Shown here: in pieces, positions 1-9,662 of the stretch | Layout: each line of letters starts with the position of its first letter | Numbering within the stretch: position 1 is the stretch's first letter | Assembly (NCBI RefSeq): GCF_030159955.1 | Contig: NZ_BSNK01000001.1 | Location: 248,001-312,000 of the forward strand | Direction: 5' to 3' | DNA: 64,000 nucleotides | Source: Algimonas ampicilliniresistens | GTDB lineage: Bacteria; Pseudomonadota; Alphaproteobacteria; Caulobacterales; Maricaulaceae | Translations under genes and position numbers: made by a program | Notes under the pieces: model-generated | Database searches by the model: none | The model's input: only the letters and a program-made list of their open reading frames with translations | What the model was told of the DNA's origin: nothing

Positions 1-102
1 AATTTTGGCGAGGCACCCCCCGCATCGAGCGCCGCCAATGACGAGATCAAGCGACGCTTGCTGACCGTCCTTTTTGACGAAGGATGCGAGAGCGACGCTC
101 AT
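1..102 (-). CDS. fixI: FixI/CcoI copper-transporting P-type ATPase, N-terminal fragment
   Basis: Only the first 34 codons are in the window and the gene continues past the left edge. The start ATG (102-100) overlaps the fixH stop in an ATGA arrangement, so the two are translationally coupled. The peptide ends in GGARCGGCLAKI, which reads as the CxxC metal-binding loop of an N-terminal heavy-metal-associated domain. FixI/CcoI ATPases supply copper for assembly of the cbb3 oxidase at the inner membrane, and the position directly after ccoNOQP-ccoG-fixH is the usual one. The call rests on context plus the CxxC loop, because no ATPase motif lies inside the window. Confidence 0.8.
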   Translation of the reverse strand, partial: MSVALASFVKKDGQQASLDLVIGGARCGGCLAKI

Positions 103-611
103 CTGAGATCGAGACTGCGCCGAAAGTGGAAGCGATCCTCGCCGCGGATCGCGTCGGCTTCCAACGTCCATTGGCCGAGCAGGCCAGTTAGATCAGCGCG
201 GGCTGTCCCGTCCTCAAAAGTTTCAAAGATCACAGGGCGGTCGAGGGTAGAATCGACCGGATGACGCAAGCCCCCAGAAAAGGTCACGCCTTGCAATCCG
301 GCTTCAGCTTGATCTGTGATTTTCACGACCAAGCTCCGCTCAGCCATGTTTCCGACGACGTTCACGGTGGCTGTCCAGCCAAGTTGTGATTGCGCTGCAC
401 GCGCTTCGAGAGTCGAATTATATTCGATCCCTTGGCGGTAAGATTGCTTGATATCTTCGCCGCGGAAGGACTTCACGGCGAGAGTCGTGAACACGATGCT
501 GACCGTGATGATGATACCAAAGAAAATGACCAGCATGGCCAGCACATGACGACCCGTCAGCTGCCAGCCGTCAGTGGTTTCTTCGACGGGTAGGGACATA
601 CTTTTGCTCAT
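99..611 (-). CDS. fixH: FixH family cbb3 oxidase assembly protein
   Basis: This 170-residue protein has one membrane segment (about residues 24-48) followed by a periplasmic domain of about 115 residues. The region after the helix (YRQGIEYNSTLEARAAQSQLGW) matches the FixH family pattern. FixH acts with FixI in copper delivery and maturation of cbb3-type cytochrome c oxidase. It lies 8 bp after ccoG and overlaps the start of fixI by four bases, so it is part of the same operon. Its length is normal for the family. Confidence 0.88.
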   Translation of the reverse strand: MSKSMSLPVEETTDGWQLTGRHVLAMLVIFFGIIITVSIVFTTLAVKSFRGEDIKQSYRQGIEYNSTLEARAAQSQLGWTATVNVVGNMAERSLVVKITDQAEAGLQGVTFSGGLRHPVDSTLDRPVIFETFEDGTARADLTGLLGQWTLEADAIRGEDRFHFRRSLDLR

Positions 612-619
612 GTCAGCCT

Positions 620-2116
620 CTATTTTGTGCCGCCAGCCACAAAGACGGCGCTGCGAGTTGCCTCTGTGTCTGATGCCGGGTCGGTCAGTCGGAACAGGAT
701 TTCAGCGCGTCCGCCAATCTGATCCAAATTATCTTCGACGATCGTGACCCGGAAGTCGACAGCCTCATCAGACGGTACGTTCAGTGTCAGGTCAGTCTGG
801 CCCGCTACTTTGATGACGGGGCTGGGCAGACCTTCGGCCGTGAGGGTAAGGGCGCGCGTTTGTGTCGCCTTGTTCAAGACCTTGACCGTATAGCCGTTTT
901 GTATGCTGCCATCTGACATGACGACGAAATTGGGCTGACGGTCACGCTGGACATTTAGATCAAGGGTGGTTCGCCCGATCAAGGCGCCGAGCATGATAAA
1001 GCCGACACCCGCAAACAGCACGGCGTAGATGATGGTTCGCGGACGGATAAGCCGGTAACGGGCTTTTTCCCCCTTGCTACGTCGCACGACATTCTCGTCC
1101 GTATCATAGGCGATCAGATTGCGAGGACGATCGACCTTGTCCATAATTTCGTTGCAAGCATCGATACACAGCGCGCAGCCAATACATTCCAGCTGTAGAC
1201 CGTCGCGAATATCGATCCCGACGGGACAGACGGCGACACATTGGCGGCAATCGATACAGTCGCCTCGACCGTCCCAAGTTGCACCTTTTTTATGTGGTCC
1301 GCGCGGTTCTCCCCGATCATAACGATAGGTGACGTTGAGCGCTTCTTCGTCGATCATAGCGGCCTGAATGCGGGGCCATGGGCACATATAGGTGCAGACC
1401 TGTTCGCGCATGAAACCGGCGAGCGAATAGGTGGTGAAAGTTAGCAGCGCGGCAAAGACGTAACTGGTCGTCGGCGCGTGCCCGGTAAAGAAGTCCCGCG
1501 CAATCGTCGGTGCGTCGTGGAAATAGAGGATCCAGACCCCGCCGGTAAATGCCGCGATGAACAGCCAAACGATATGTTTGGCGGTTTTCTTGTAGATTTT
1601 AGAGAGCGTCCATTTCGACTTATTGAGCTTGATCCGCGCATTGCGGTCACCCTCAAAGAAGCGCTCGACATAGATAAACAAGTCCGTCCAGATCGTCTGC
1701 GGACAAGCATAACCGCACCAGACACGTCCAAATAGCGATGTCACCAAGAACAGACCGAGCGCGGCGAGGATAAGTAAGCCTGTGATGTAATAGGCTTCTT
1801 GCGGCCAAATCTCGATGAAGAAGAAATAGAAGCGTGCATTCTCGAAGTCGATCAGAACCGCTTGGTCAGGTTGTCCCACGCCGCGGTCCCACCGCAACCA
1901 AGGGACGATATAGTAGATGCCCAGCAGTACGACGAGCGCGAGCCACTTCAGGTTCCGGAATGTACCATGCGCGAGCTTTGGATAGATCTGCTCGCGCTTT
2001 TTATAGAGGCTGGCGGGTGTCGACGGCGTCGGGTTCGGTGCCCGCGAGCGCTGGACGCCGGGCGCGGCTTGCTCGCGCTTGCCCGGCTCCTGCGTATTAT
2101 CGATCAGGGTCGTCAT
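620..2116 (-). CDS. ccoG: Cytochrome c oxidase accessory protein CcoG (FixG/RdxA)
   Basis: A 498-residue inner-membrane ferredoxin-like protein. Membrane segments are visible at about residues 58-74, 108-128, 182-200, 218-235 and 352-374. Two 4Fe-4S clusters are marked by C287-C290-C293-C297 and C311-C314-C317-C321. Conserved WCGYACPQTIW (about 133-143) and CTYMCPWPRIQ (about 241-251) are family signatures, and a C-terminal Ig-like domain follows the last helix. CcoG is known as a cupric reductase that aids copper insertion into cbb3 oxidase. It sits between ccoP (9 bp upstream) and fixH. Confidence 0.95.
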   Translation of the reverse strand: MTTLIDNTQEPGKREQAAPGVQRSRAPNPTPSTPASLYKKREQIYPKLAHGTFRNLKWLALVVLLGIYYIVPWLRWDRGVGQPDQAVLIDFENARFYFFFIEIWPQEAYYITGLLILAALGLFLVTSLFGRVWCGYACPQTIWTDLFIYVERFFEGDRNARIKLNKSKWTLSKIYKKTAKHIVWLFIAAFTGGVWILYFHDAPTIARDFFTGHAPTTSYVFAALLTFTTYSLAGFMREQVCTYMCPWPRIQAAMIDEEALNVTYRYDRGEPRGPHKKGATWDGRGDCIDCRQCVAVCPVGIDIRDGLQLECIGCALCIDACNEIMDKVDRPRNLIAYDTDENVVRRSKGEKARYRLIRPRTIIYAVLFAGVGFIMLGALIGRTTLDLNVQRDRQPNFVVMSDGSIQNGYTVKVLNKATQTRALTLTAEGLPSPVIKVAGQTDLTLNVPSDEAVDFRVTIVEDNLDQIGGRAEILFRLTDPASDTEATRSAVFVAGGTK

Positions 2117-2125
2117 GGGCGGGCG

Positions 2126-3118
2126 TTAGGGGGTCTCTGCCTCAACATTTGTGTCGTCTGTCACAATCTCACTCTCGGCACTGTCATCCATGCTGGCAGG
2201 AACGATAGCGGGCAAGGACGGTTCGCCGCCCCCCAGAGCGTGCACATAGACCGCGAGCGCTGTGATGATTTCCGGGTCTAACCGCTCATTCCAGTTCGGC
2301 ATAACGCCCTGTCGACCTGAATAGATCGATGTCTGAATATCCGCGCGTTCACCGCCATAGAGCCAGTCAGCGTCTGTCAGGTCCGGTGCGCCTTGGCTGC
2401 GGTCGCCTTTGGCGTCCTCACCATGGCAAGAAGCGCAATTATCAGCGAACAGGGTTTGACCGCGCTGTTGGACCTCTGCGTCGACCTCAAGTCCAGAGAA
2501 GGCCAGAATATAATCAGCCAAATCATTGATTTCATCGCGGGTTAAAAACCCGTCTTGGCCGAAGCCCTGCATGATATTAAACCGAGTGTCATCATGTGCA
2601 GCCCGAATGCCAACTTCCAATGTGTGGCGGATGTCTTCGAAGGTGCCGCCCCAGATCCAGACATCGTCATTGAGGTTGGGATACCCCTTAAAGCCCTGAC
2701 CACCCGTGCCGTGGCACGTCGCGCAATTATCGCCAAAGGCAGATTTACCAGCGGCCATAGAGAAGCGGAATAATTCCGGATCGGCTGTGATGTCGTCAAT
2801 GCCCGTACCAGATAGACGATCGGCAAAGACAGCTCTTTCAGAGCGCATTTCAACAAGATCTGCGGCGACTTCGCCGCGGTCGGAATGCCCAAGAAGGCCT
2901 TCGAAATGGCTGTTGATCAGCGGAATCGATGGCATCAGCACAGCATAACCAATGGCGAAGACGATCGAGGCGTAGAAAATACCCAGCCACCAGCGTGGCA
3001 TCGGCGTGTTTAGTTCCTCAATCCCGTCCCAACTATGGCCAGTTGTATACTGACCAGTAGGCTCGTCATAGCGCGGGGCGCCGTCGTCGGTTACGTCCGG
3101 GCGGTCGTCATTAGTCAT
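2126..3118 (-). CDS. ccoP: cbb3-type cytochrome c oxidase subunit III, dihaem CcoP
   Basis: A 330-residue membrane-anchored dihaem cytochrome c. One transmembrane helix (about residues 43-66) precedes two c-type haem sites, C132-A-T-C135-H136 and C228-A-S-C231-H232. In cbb3 oxidase it receives electrons and passes them to CcoO. The reading frame is open further upstream (to 3181), but that extension would lie inside ccoQ; the ATG at 3118 gives the normal acidic N-terminus (MTNDDRPDV) and overlaps the ccoQ stop by eight bases. Confidence 0.95.
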   Translation of the reverse strand: MTNDDRPDVTDDGAPRYDEPTGQYTTGHSWDGIEELNTPMPRWWLGIFYASIVFAIGYAVLMPSIPLINSHFEGLLGHSDRGEVAADLVEMRSERAVFADRLSGTGIDDITADPELFRFSMAAGKSAFGDNCATCHGTGGQGFKGYPNLNDDVWIWGGTFEDIRHTLEVGIRAAHDDTRFNIMQGFGQDGFLTRDEINDLADYILAFSGLEVDAEVQQRGQTLFADNCASCHGEDAKGDRSQGAPDLTDADWLYGGERADIQTSIYSGRQGVMPNWNERLDPEIITALAVYVHALGGGEPSLPAIVPASMDDSAESEIVTDDTNVEAETP

Positions 3119-3284
3119 GGTCGGTCTCCGGAGCGTCATGTGTCTCGAGAGGAAGATGGGCGGCCCGTTCGAACCGTTCACGGTTCTGGGGCCAGAGCGC
3201 GTAAATTATCGCGAGCACGAAGACGGAAGTGAAAGCCACCGTGCCGCCGATTTTAATGAAATGGGCGAGGAGGTCGTAGGTCAT
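3111..3284 (-). CDS. ccoQ: cbb3-type oxidase small subunit CcoQ
   Basis: A 57-codon frame found by reading the gap between ccoO and ccoP. The peptide starts [14 protein letters not shown], has one hydrophobic segment (about residues 15-31) and ends in an acidic tail after a [12 protein letters not shown] stretch, which is the family layout. Its ATG overlaps the ccoO stop (ATGA) and its TAA overlaps the ccoP start, so the whole ccoNOQP block is tightly coupled. CcoQ/FixQ stabilises the oxidase complex. It is short and easily missed, but order, size and topology all agree. Confidence 0.92.
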   Translation of the reverse strand: MTYDLLAHFIKIGGTVAFTSVFVLAIIYALWPQNRERFERAAHLPLETHDAPETDHD

Positions 3285-4018
3285 CGTAGATTCTCGTCGA
3301 GGTCGGCTTCATATTCAGAGAAGTCCACCAGAGTGCCCAGCATCTGTAGATAGGCGATAATGGCGTCCATTTCGGTGACCTTGTCTGGGTTGCCGTCAAA
3401 GTCACGAATGATTGCTTTGGGATAGCGCGCCATGAACCCGTCATAGTCGTCCGCCATCGGATCAAGCTGGGTCATCACATCGGACTGCGCCAACGCGACC
3501 ATCTCTTCCGTATATGGGACGCCTAGAGCCCGGTTAGCGGCGAGGTGGCCCGCAATATCGTCGATCTCAAGTTCGGCCTCGGCCAGAAAGACGTAGGGCG
3601 GCATGATCGATTCCGGCACGACGGCACGAGGGTCCTGCAAATGCGTATTGTGCCATTCGTCGGAATATTTACCGCCAACGCGAGCCAGATCTGGACCTGT
3701 CCGCTTAGAGCCCCACTGGAACGGCCGATCATACATCGACTCTGCGGCCAGCGAATAGTGACCATAGCGTTCGACTTCATCACGCAGCGGGCGCACCATC
3801 TGTGAGTGGCAGACATAGCAGCCTTCGCGGATATAAATATTGCGTCCGGCCAGCTCCAGCGGCGTATAAGGCCGCATGCCGTCCACTTCTTCAATCGTTG
3901 AGTCGATGTAGAAGAGCGGCGCGATCTCAACCAAGCCGCCGACAGAGACGACCCCGATAATGCCGAGCAGCAGCGCGAAGGATTTCTTCTCGAGATATTT
4001 GTGGATTCGCAAGAACAT
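3281..4018 (-). CDS. ccoO: cbb3-type cytochrome c oxidase subunit II, monohaem CcoO
   Basis: A 245-residue monohaem cytochrome c anchored by an N-terminal helix (about residues 13-35). The haem site is C67-Y-V-C70-H71 in the family context [18 protein letters not shown]. The chosen ATG at 4018 lies one base beyond the ccoN stop. A longer open frame reaching 4111 lies inside ccoN and is rejected. CcoO relays electrons from CcoP to the catalytic subunit CcoN in the inner membrane. Confidence 0.95.
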   Translation of the reverse strand: MFLRIHKYLEKKSFALLLGIIGVVSVGGLVEIAPLFYIDSTIEEVDGMRPYTPLELAGRNIYIREGCYVCHSQMVRPLRDEVERYGHYSLAAESMYDRPFQWGSKRTGPDLARVGGKYSDEWHNTHLQDPRAVVPESIMPPYVFLAEAELEIDDIAGHLAANRALGVPYTEEMVALAQSDVMTQLDPMADDYDGFMARYPKAIIRDFDGNPDKVTEMDAIIAYLQMLGTLVDFSEYEADLDENLR

Positions 4019-4019
4019 C

Positions 4020-5741
4020 TTATTCAGCCGGAGCAAGCGTGGGAGGGATGGTGTCGGTTTCTGGCAGGACGGGTTTTTTGGCCGCATCATCCGCCAGAGT
4101 GGACTCGGCATTGCCGCGGCCCATGATGGTCATGCGGATATTCCAAGCCATGATCAGTGTGCCGAGCAGGAAGAGCAGGCCGCCCAGTGTGCGGATCGCG
4201 TAGAAGACATGCAGCGGACTGACGGTTTCAATGAAGGAATATTCAAGGAAGCCGAGCTCTGTATAGGAGCGCCAGTTCAACCCTTGGCTAATTCCAGCGC
4301 CCCACATCGCGGTGATGTAGAAAACGATCCCAATCGTGGCGAGCCAGAAGTGCCACTCGACCAAGCGGGTCGAATAGAGATCCTTCTTCTTCCATAGCCA
4401 CGGAACAAGACAGTAGAGCGCGCCGAAGGTGACGAAGCCGTTCCAACCCAGCGCGCCGGAATGGACATGGCCAATCCCCCAGTCCGTATAGTGAGACAGA
4501 GCATTGACGTAGCGGATCGACAGAAGCGGGCCTTCGAAGGTCGCCATGCCGTAGAAGGCCACGGAGACGACAAGCATGCGCAGAACGGGGTCAGATCGTA
4601 GCTTATCCCAAGCGCCTTGCAGCGTCATCAACCCGTTGATCATGCCGCCCCAGCTGGGCATCCAAAGCATGATCGAGAACACCATACCAAGTGTCTGCGT
4701 CCATTGCGGCAGCGCCGTATAGTGCAGGTGGTGCGGACCAGCCCAAATATAGATGAAGATCACAGCCCAGAAGTGGACGATCGATAGTTTGTAGGACCAA
4801 ATCGGACGGTTCGCTCGCTTCGGGATGAAGTAGTACATGATGGCGAGGAAGCCGGCCGTCAGGAAGAAACCAACCGCATTATGGCCATACCACCACTGCG
4901 TCATGGCGTCCTGTACACCCGCATAAACGCCGTAAGACTTCGCGCTGGTCGCAGAGACAGGCAGGGCCAAATTATTGACGAGGTGCAGAATCGCGACTGT
5001 GACGATGAATGCGAGGTAGAACCAGTTCGCAACATAAATGTGCGGCTCTTTACGCTTGGCGAGCGTGCACAAGAAAACGAGGAGATAGGCGACCCAGACC
5101 ACGGTCAGCCAAATATCAACATACCATTCCGGCTCGGCATACTCTTTGCCGCCGGTCACGCCCATTAGATAGCCGGTCGCGGCTAAGACGATGAAAAGCT
5201 GATAGCCCCAAAACACGAACCACGGCCAAGACCCGCCGGCCAGTCGCGTGCGGCACGTCCGCTGCACCACATAGAAGGAGGTGGCGATCAGTGCGTTGCC
5301 GCCAAAGGCGAAGATGACAGCAGAGGTGTGGAGCGGACGAAGACGACCGAAGTTTGTCCAAGCGGCGCTCTCAAAATAGAAGATTTCTGGCCAAGCGAGC
5401 TGGGCGGCGATGATGACGCCAACGAGCATGCCGGCAATGCCCCAGAAGGTTGTGGCGATGACGCCAAACTTAATAACTTTGTCGGCGTATTGGGAATGGT
5501 CAACGGTGGGCGGTTCTGTGCCCATCTTGCCAACAATGTAGATGATCGCTCCAATGAGGGCGAACAGCATCGTGGCCGCTTGCGCCTTCATGGCGATGCC
5601 GTTGAAAGATCCAAAGCCAGACCCTGTCGCGGCGAATGTCGCCCAGATAACGCCGGGAATGAGGATGAACAGCATCGGGATGAGCGTGTCGTCACGCTTC
5701 AAATGCGGATTTGCCAGATTTAATGGGGTCTGGGTGCTCAT
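4020..5741 (-). CDS. ccoN: cbb3-type cytochrome c oxidase subunit I, catalytic CcoN
   Basis: A haem-copper oxidase catalytic subunit of about 573 residues with some twelve hydrophobic segments. The stretches [25 protein letters not shown] and [14 protein letters not shown] carry the histidines expected for haem and CuB binding. The enzyme reduces O2 at low oxygen tension and pumps protons. The ATG at 5741 has a GAG six bases upstream; an ATG at 5759 is an alternative without a clear ribosome site. It is the first gene of the ccoNOQP-ccoG-fixHI operon, with a Crp/Fnr-type palindrome about 100 bp upstream. Confidence 0.95.
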   Translation of the reverse strand: MSTQTPLNLANPHLKRDDTLIPMLFILIPGVIWATFAATGSGFGSFNGIAMKAQAATMLFALIGAIIYIVGKMGTEPPTVDHSQYADKVIKFGVIATTFWGIAGMLVGVIIAAQLAWPEIFYFESAAWTNFGRLRPLHTSAVIFAFGGNALIATSFYVVQRTCRTRLAGGSWPWFVFWGYQLFIVLAATGYLMGVTGGKEYAEPEWYVDIWLTVVWVAYLLVFLCTLAKRKEPHIYVANWFYLAFIVTVAILHLVNNLALPVSATSAKSYGVYAGVQDAMTQWWYGHNAVGFFLTAGFLAIMYYFIPKRANRPIWSYKLSIVHFWAVIFIYIWAGPHHLHYTALPQWTQTLGMVFSIMLWMPSWGGMINGLMTLQGAWDKLRSDPVLRMLVVSVAFYGMATFEGPLLSIRYVNALSHYTDWGIGHVHSGALGWNGFVTFGALYCLVPWLWKKKDLYSTRLVEWHFWLATIGIVFYITAMWGAGISQGLNWRSYTELGFLEYSFIETVSPLHVFYAIRTLGGLLFLLGTLIMAWNIRMTIMGRGNAESTLADDAAKKPVLPETDTIPPTLAPAE

Positions 5742-5842
5742 GGGCAACTCGTCGAACATGTTATGGCCCGGCGGATGCCGGATATGATGAGGCGCAATTC
5801 GGGCGCGACTCGCCCTTTCATGGACAGTCCGTCATGTCGGAA

Positions 5843-5858
5843 TGTGATCGGCGTCACA
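5843..5858. promoter_or_regulatory. Crp/Fnr-type palindrome upstream of ccoN
   Basis: The sequence TGTGATCGGCGTCACA is a TGTGA-N6-TCACA palindrome, the spacing of a Crp-type site; Fnr/FixK sites (TTGAT-N4-ATCAA) share the same geometry. It lies about 100 bp before ccoN and just beyond the hemN stop. A 14/16 identical copy precedes hemA at 8233-8248. Control by a Crp/Fnr-family oxygen regulator is inferred; no such regulator gene lies in the window. Confidence 0.6.
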
Positions 5859-5874
5859 GGAGTGGCGGACTGAG

Positions 5875-7233
5875 CTAGACCGCCGCTGAAAAACGACCCG
5901 TATTGCTCGGCAAATAGTCATCAAATCGCGAGGCGAGCGAGCGGACAAATGGTACACCCATATCTGTGACATGGAATCCTGTTGCATCGGCTTTGATCAA
6001 CCCGTCTTCGTCGCGGTGTACGATGAGAGCAGCTTTCGCGAGAACGCCGTCGGCAAGAGATCCGAAGCGTGACCGCAGACGATCGCTATCGATCCGGAAC
6101 TCGCACATGAGCTGCTCGATTGCGGCGGCGGTGACGCGGTCGCTATCTGAAATCTCAATGCCCCGTTCGGTCGATAGTGTCCGGGCGTCTGCGGCACGAC
6201 TATAAGCTTGGACGCTTTTTGTGTTCTGAGAATAGCCTTGGGCAAATTGGCTGATGGACGAGGTGCCGAGTCCGATCAGTGTTTGGCAGGGATCATCTGT
6301 ATAGCCTTGGAAATTGCGTCGCAATGTGCCGTTACGGGCCGCAACAGATAGCGTGTCATGAGGCTTAGCGAAGTGATCAATGCCGATCGGTTGATAACCC
6401 ATTCTGCGTAAGGCGGAGGCCGCAATGTTGGATTGGCGGAACCGATTGAGTGTGTCGGGTAGAGCGCTCTCCTCAATCATGCGCTGATGTTTCTTCATCC
6501 AAGGCACATGGGCGTAACCGAATAGGGCGACGCGGTCTGGATCAAGATCGATGACTTGGTCCAATGTCCGGCGTATGGTCGCATCAGTCTGAAAAGGGAG
6601 GCCATAAAGTGCGTCGATATTGACGGAGGCAACGCCGCCATTGCGCAGCGCCGTGACGATTTCCCGGGTCTTTTCGAAGCTCTGGGGTCGGTTGATCGCG
6701 GCCTGCACACGCGCATCGAAATCCTGCACGCCAAGGCTGGCCCGGGTGACGCCGAACGCGCAGAAACCTTCAACATCGTCTGCGCACATGTCTGTTGGAT
6801 CAAACTCCAGACTGATCTCAGTCTGCGCATCTAGAATAAACGCTTCGTCGAGACGCGCGCGGAGGCGGGACAGGTCATTGGCTTTGAGCAAGCTGGGCGA
6901 CCCCCCGCCGAGATGGAGTTGCGCGACTCGCTGCCGCTGGCCGATCGCATCGGCAACGATGTCGATCTCTTGATAGAGTGTTTCTAAGTAGCGTTTGATT
7001 GGGTCATAACGTTGCACATGCTGCGTATGGCAGCCGCAAAACCAACAGAGTCGATCGCAAAAGGGAATATGGATATATAGCGAGATCGCTTCGTCGCACG
7101 GGATCGCGCGCATCCACGCGGCGACCGTCTCCGCCCCGACGGTCTCTGTAAAATTCGGGGCCGTTGGATAGCTGGTGTAACGCGGGACAGGCTTGGAATA
7201 GTCTAGAATAAAATCGGCCGGAAAGGTCGTCAT
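5875..7233 (-). CDS. hemN: Oxygen-independent coproporphyrinogen III oxidase HemN
   Basis: A 452-residue radical-SAM enzyme that converts coproporphyrinogen III to protoporphyrinogen IX without O2. The cluster motif is C59-x3-C63-x2-C66-x-C68 in HIPFCDRLCWFCGC; the fourth cysteine separates true HemN from the HemW haem chaperone. It begins YSKPVPRYTSYPTAPNF, the HemN N-terminal signature, and contains LHLGGGSPS. It is 12 bp downstream of the JmjC-like gene on the same strand and probably shares its promoter. Its neighbours make haem (hemA) and a haem-rich oxidase. Confidence 0.95.
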   Translation of the reverse strand: MTTFPADFILDYSKPVPRYTSYPTAPNFTETVGAETVAAWMRAIPCDEAISLYIHIPFCDRLCWFCGCHTQHVQRYDPIKRYLETLYQEIDIVADAIGQRQRVAQLHLGGGSPSLLKANDLSRLRARLDEAFILDAQTEISLEFDPTDMCADDVEGFCAFGVTRASLGVQDFDARVQAAINRPQSFEKTREIVTALRNGGVASVNIDALYGLPFQTDATIRRTLDQVIDLDPDRVALFGYAHVPWMKKHQRMIEESALPDTLNRFRQSNIAASALRRMGYQPIGIDHFAKPHDTLSVAARNGTLRRNFQGYTDDPCQTLIGLGTSSISQFAQGYSQNTKSVQAYSRAADARTLSTERGIEISDSDRVTAAAIEQLMCEFRIDSDRLRSRFGSLADGVLAKAALIVHRDEDGLIKADATGFHVTDMGVPFVRSLASRFDDYLPSNTGRFSAAV

Positions 7234-7245
7234 GTTATGTCGCTT

Positions 7246-8181
7246 CTAGAAGTTTCGTATGTAGGCTGGGACGGGCGCCAGCACGGACGGTTTGCCGGGG
7301 TCGAGCCGGAACCGGACAAAATCCTCTCGGACGTGGGCGCGATGTGCGCCGAGTTTACGTAAAACATGTCCGGCGAGAGATTTGGCGAAGCGTTCAATGG
7401 GGCCGCTCTTGTCCCAAGACGGTGACGCGCCGAAATGTCGACGGATCAGGCCATTGAAATACAGCGTTCCGTTGCGCACCGCGCTGTTCCGTGTCGTGCA
7501 TTCCATAACCATCGAAACACAAAAGCCCTGATTTTCCACACGGTGCGGTGAGGTGTGGGGCCAGCAGACGAGTATATCGTCAGGCAGGTCGAAAACCTGA
7601 GCTGACTCGTCGAACTCCGCCCGATACGGCACATCTTGATCCCGTTCGCCGAGAACGATCGCCTCATAGGCCTCGTCTGGCAAAAACTCTTGCGTCGCGG
7701 GATAGACGAAAACCCGCTTACGTCCCCTGATGTGCCAGAGCAGTGTCTGGGTCGGGTCACAATGATAGGGGACTTTTGCTGCTGGCGATGAGATCAGAAT
7801 ACCGCCGCGGCGATTACGCTTACGCGCCCGTTCTCCGGTTTTATCTTCCAGCTCAGTATAAGCTTGTTCTAACCAAGGACGGTAAGCCGAATCACGGTTC
7901 ATAGCTTCGCGGATATTGATCCAAATGGCCCCGGATTTCGCAGCTTCGACCAACTCCGCTCCTGTCGCGCCCGCTGGATCAACCGTGCAATGTTTGCTCG
8001 GAAACTCTGGGTCATCGCTCATGGTGCAGACGTCAATCAAATGACTAGGATGACGGTCGAGCAGATCAGCCAGCGCCTCATCGGTGAATAATCCAGACCG
8101 CTGCAAACCATGTGAGAAAGTCTGAATTTCTGAGCCGTAATTGACGCGGTCTTTATTGGACCAATGGCTAAGGATCGTCAT
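7246..8181 (-). CDS. JmjC/cupin-like 2-oxoglutarate-oxygenase-type protein
   Basis: A 311-residue protein with a probable double-stranded beta-helix core at about residues 125-230. The segment VPYHCDPTQTLLWHIRGRKRVFVYP gives H140-x-D142, and SPHRVEN gives H213, which fits the HxD...H iron triad of JmjC/cupin-8 oxygenases. No substrate can be named. It is first in a two-gene unit with hemN and divergent from hemA, with a Crp/Fnr-type palindrome in the shared intergenic space. That suggests a role tied to haem supply or oxygen sensing. Such proteins are sometimes called transcriptional regulators, but no DNA-binding domain is visible. Confidence 0.65.
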   Translation of the reverse strand: MTILSHWSNKDRVNYGSEIQTFSHGLQRSGLFTDEALADLLDRHPSHLIDVCTMSDDPEFPSKHCTVDPAGATGAELVEAAKSGAIWINIREAMNRDSAYRPWLEQAYTELEDKTGERARKRNRRGGILISSPAAKVPYHCDPTQTLLWHIRGRKRVFVYPATQEFLPDEAYEAIVLGERDQDVPYRAEFDESAQVFDLPDDILVCWPHTSPHRVENQGFCVSMVMECTTRNSAVRNGTLYFNGLIRRHFGASPSWDKSGPIERFAKSLAGHVLRKLGAHRAHVREDFVRFRLDPGKPSVLAPVPAYIRNF

Positions 8182-8232
8182 ATCAGCCTCCTAAATGGCG
8201 ACTATCCCATGACGTAAAATGTGGAGCTCTGG

Positions 8233-8248
8233 GGTGATCGGGGTCACA
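8233..8248. promoter_or_regulatory. Crp/Fnr-type palindrome between hemA and the JmjC-like gene
   Basis: The sequence GGTGATCGGGGTCACA matches the site before ccoN at 14 of 16 positions and has the same centre. It lies 52 bp before the start of the JmjC-like gene and 59 bp before hemA, so it could serve both directions. Confidence 0.55.
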
Positions 8249-8306
8249 TTACAGGGTGTATGAGCGGTTAATGGACTGACGGGCACAGCCGACCCGGAGA
8301 CCGTTC

Positions 8307-9554
8307 ATGCACCCCAATTATCGCGGGCAATTCCAGACAGCCGTCGATCAAGTTCGCAGCGAAGGCCGCTACCGGGTCTTTCAGGATATTCGGCGCAAAC
8401 GTGGCGCGTTTCCGAAAGCGATTTGGTATCCGAATGAACAGACCCAGCGCGATATCGTCGTCTGGTGTTCGAACGATTATCTTGGGCAGGGTCAAAACCC
8501 TTGCGTGATGGAGGCCGTAAAGTCTGCTGTGGATGCAACGGGAACGGGATCGGGCGGCACGCGAAATATTTCGGGCACGACGCATTATCATGTTCAGCTT
8601 GAACGTGAACTCGCCAGTTTGCATCAGAAGGATCGCTCGCTGATCTTCACGTCTGGTTATGTCGCGAATGAGGCGACGCTTAGCGTCATGAGCCGCATTC
8701 TACCCGGACTGATTATCTTTTCCGATGCCTTAAACCACGCCTCCATGATTGCAGGCATTCGGGGTGCGCGGTGTGAGAAGCAGATCTTCCGCCACAATGA
8801 TGTCGCGCATTTACGCGAGCTTTTGGCGGCGGCGGATCCGTCTGCGCCCAAGCTGATCGCGTTTGAGAGTGTCTATTCGATGGATGCCGATATCGCGCCG
8901 ATTGAGGCGATCTGTGATCTGGCAGAGGAATTTGGGGCTATGACCTATTGCGATGAGGTCCATGCGGTCGGCATGTACGGTCCAGAGGGGTCCGGTCTGT
9001 GCGGCCAATTGGGTTTGATGGACCGGATCGATATCATTCAGGGCACGCTGGCTAAGGCCTACGGAATGATTGGCGGTTATATCGCTGCGGATTCCATTAT
9101 TGTGGATGCAGTGCGGAGCTTGGCGTCGGGTTTTATTTTCACGACCTCAATCCCGCCTTCAACCGCGGCGGGCGCGTTGCGCTCAGTTCGTTACCTGAAA
9201 CAATCGGGTGATGTTCGGACGCGACATCAAGATCGCGCGGCGGCGCTAAAAGCCCGGTTCCGGGCAGCCGATTTGCCCTTTATCGACGGGCCGACCCATA
9301 TTGTGCCTCTGCTGATCGGGGACCCGGTTCGCTGCAAAGCGATCTCGGACTATTTGATTGAAGTGCATGGTCTTTATGTTCAGCCGATCAATTATCCGAC
9401 CGTTCCCAAAGGGACCGAACGACTCCGCTTTACCCCAAGTCCCTTCCATACAGAGGCGATGATGGACGAGCTGCTTCAAGCTTTGCTGGACGCATGGTCG
9501 CATTTCGACATGGCGGACACATCGCAAGGTCAAACCACTAAACACGCCTCATGA
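8307..9554 (+). CDS. hemA: 5-aminolevulinate synthase HemA
   Basis: A 415-residue PLP enzyme that condenses glycine and succinyl-CoA to 5-aminolevulinate, the first step of haem synthesis by the Shemin route typical of alphaproteobacteria. Family marks include WCSNDYLG (about 53-60), [13 protein letters not shown] (about 79-91), the cofactor aspartate in CDEVHAVG (D216) and the PLP lysine K250 in [12 protein letters not shown]. Length is normal. It is divergent from the JmjC-like/hemN pair and not followed by a linked gene. Confidence 0.96.
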   Translation: MHPNYRGQFQTAVDQVRSEGRYRVFQDIRRKRGAFPKAIWYPNEQTQRDIVVWCSNDYLGQGQNPCVMEAVKSAVDATGTGSGGTRNISGTTHYHVQLERELASLHQKDRSLIFTSGYVANEATLSVMSRILPGLIIFSDALNHASMIAGIRGARCEKQIFRHNDVAHLRELLAAADPSAPKLIAFESVYSMDADIAPIEAICDLAEEFGAMTYCDEVHAVGMYGPEGSGLCGQLGLMDRIDIIQGTLAKAYGMIGGYIAADSIIVDAVRSLASGFIFTTSIPPSTAAGALRSVRYLKQSGDVRTRHQDRAAALKARFRAADLPFIDGPTHIVPLLIGDPVRCKAISDYLIEVHGLYVQPINYPTVPKGTERLRFTPSPFHTEAMMDELLQALLDAWSHFDMADTSQGQTTKHAS

Positions 9555-9662
9555 CCCCTTCCGACTGATTGATGCGAGGGCTGCGAGGACGATTCGTCTA
9601 AAGTGGATTAAGTGTGCTAGCGATATCCAATATAAGGCCAAAATGGCCAAAGGGGATGTCTG

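Noticed and set aside
1799-2281. A 160-codon plus-strand open frame
   Set aside because: It overlaps ccoG and ccoP antisense and has no recognisable protein features.
5760-5874. A canonical Fnr/FixK box before ccoN
   Set aside because: No TTGAT-N4-ATCAA sequence was found; only the Crp/Fnr-type palindrome TGTGATCGGCGTCACA is present.
5875-7233. HemW (haem chaperone) instead of HemN
   Set aside because: The CxxxCxxCxC motif with four cysteines and the YSKPVPRYTSYP start fit HemN; HemW lacks the fourth cysteine and this N-terminus.
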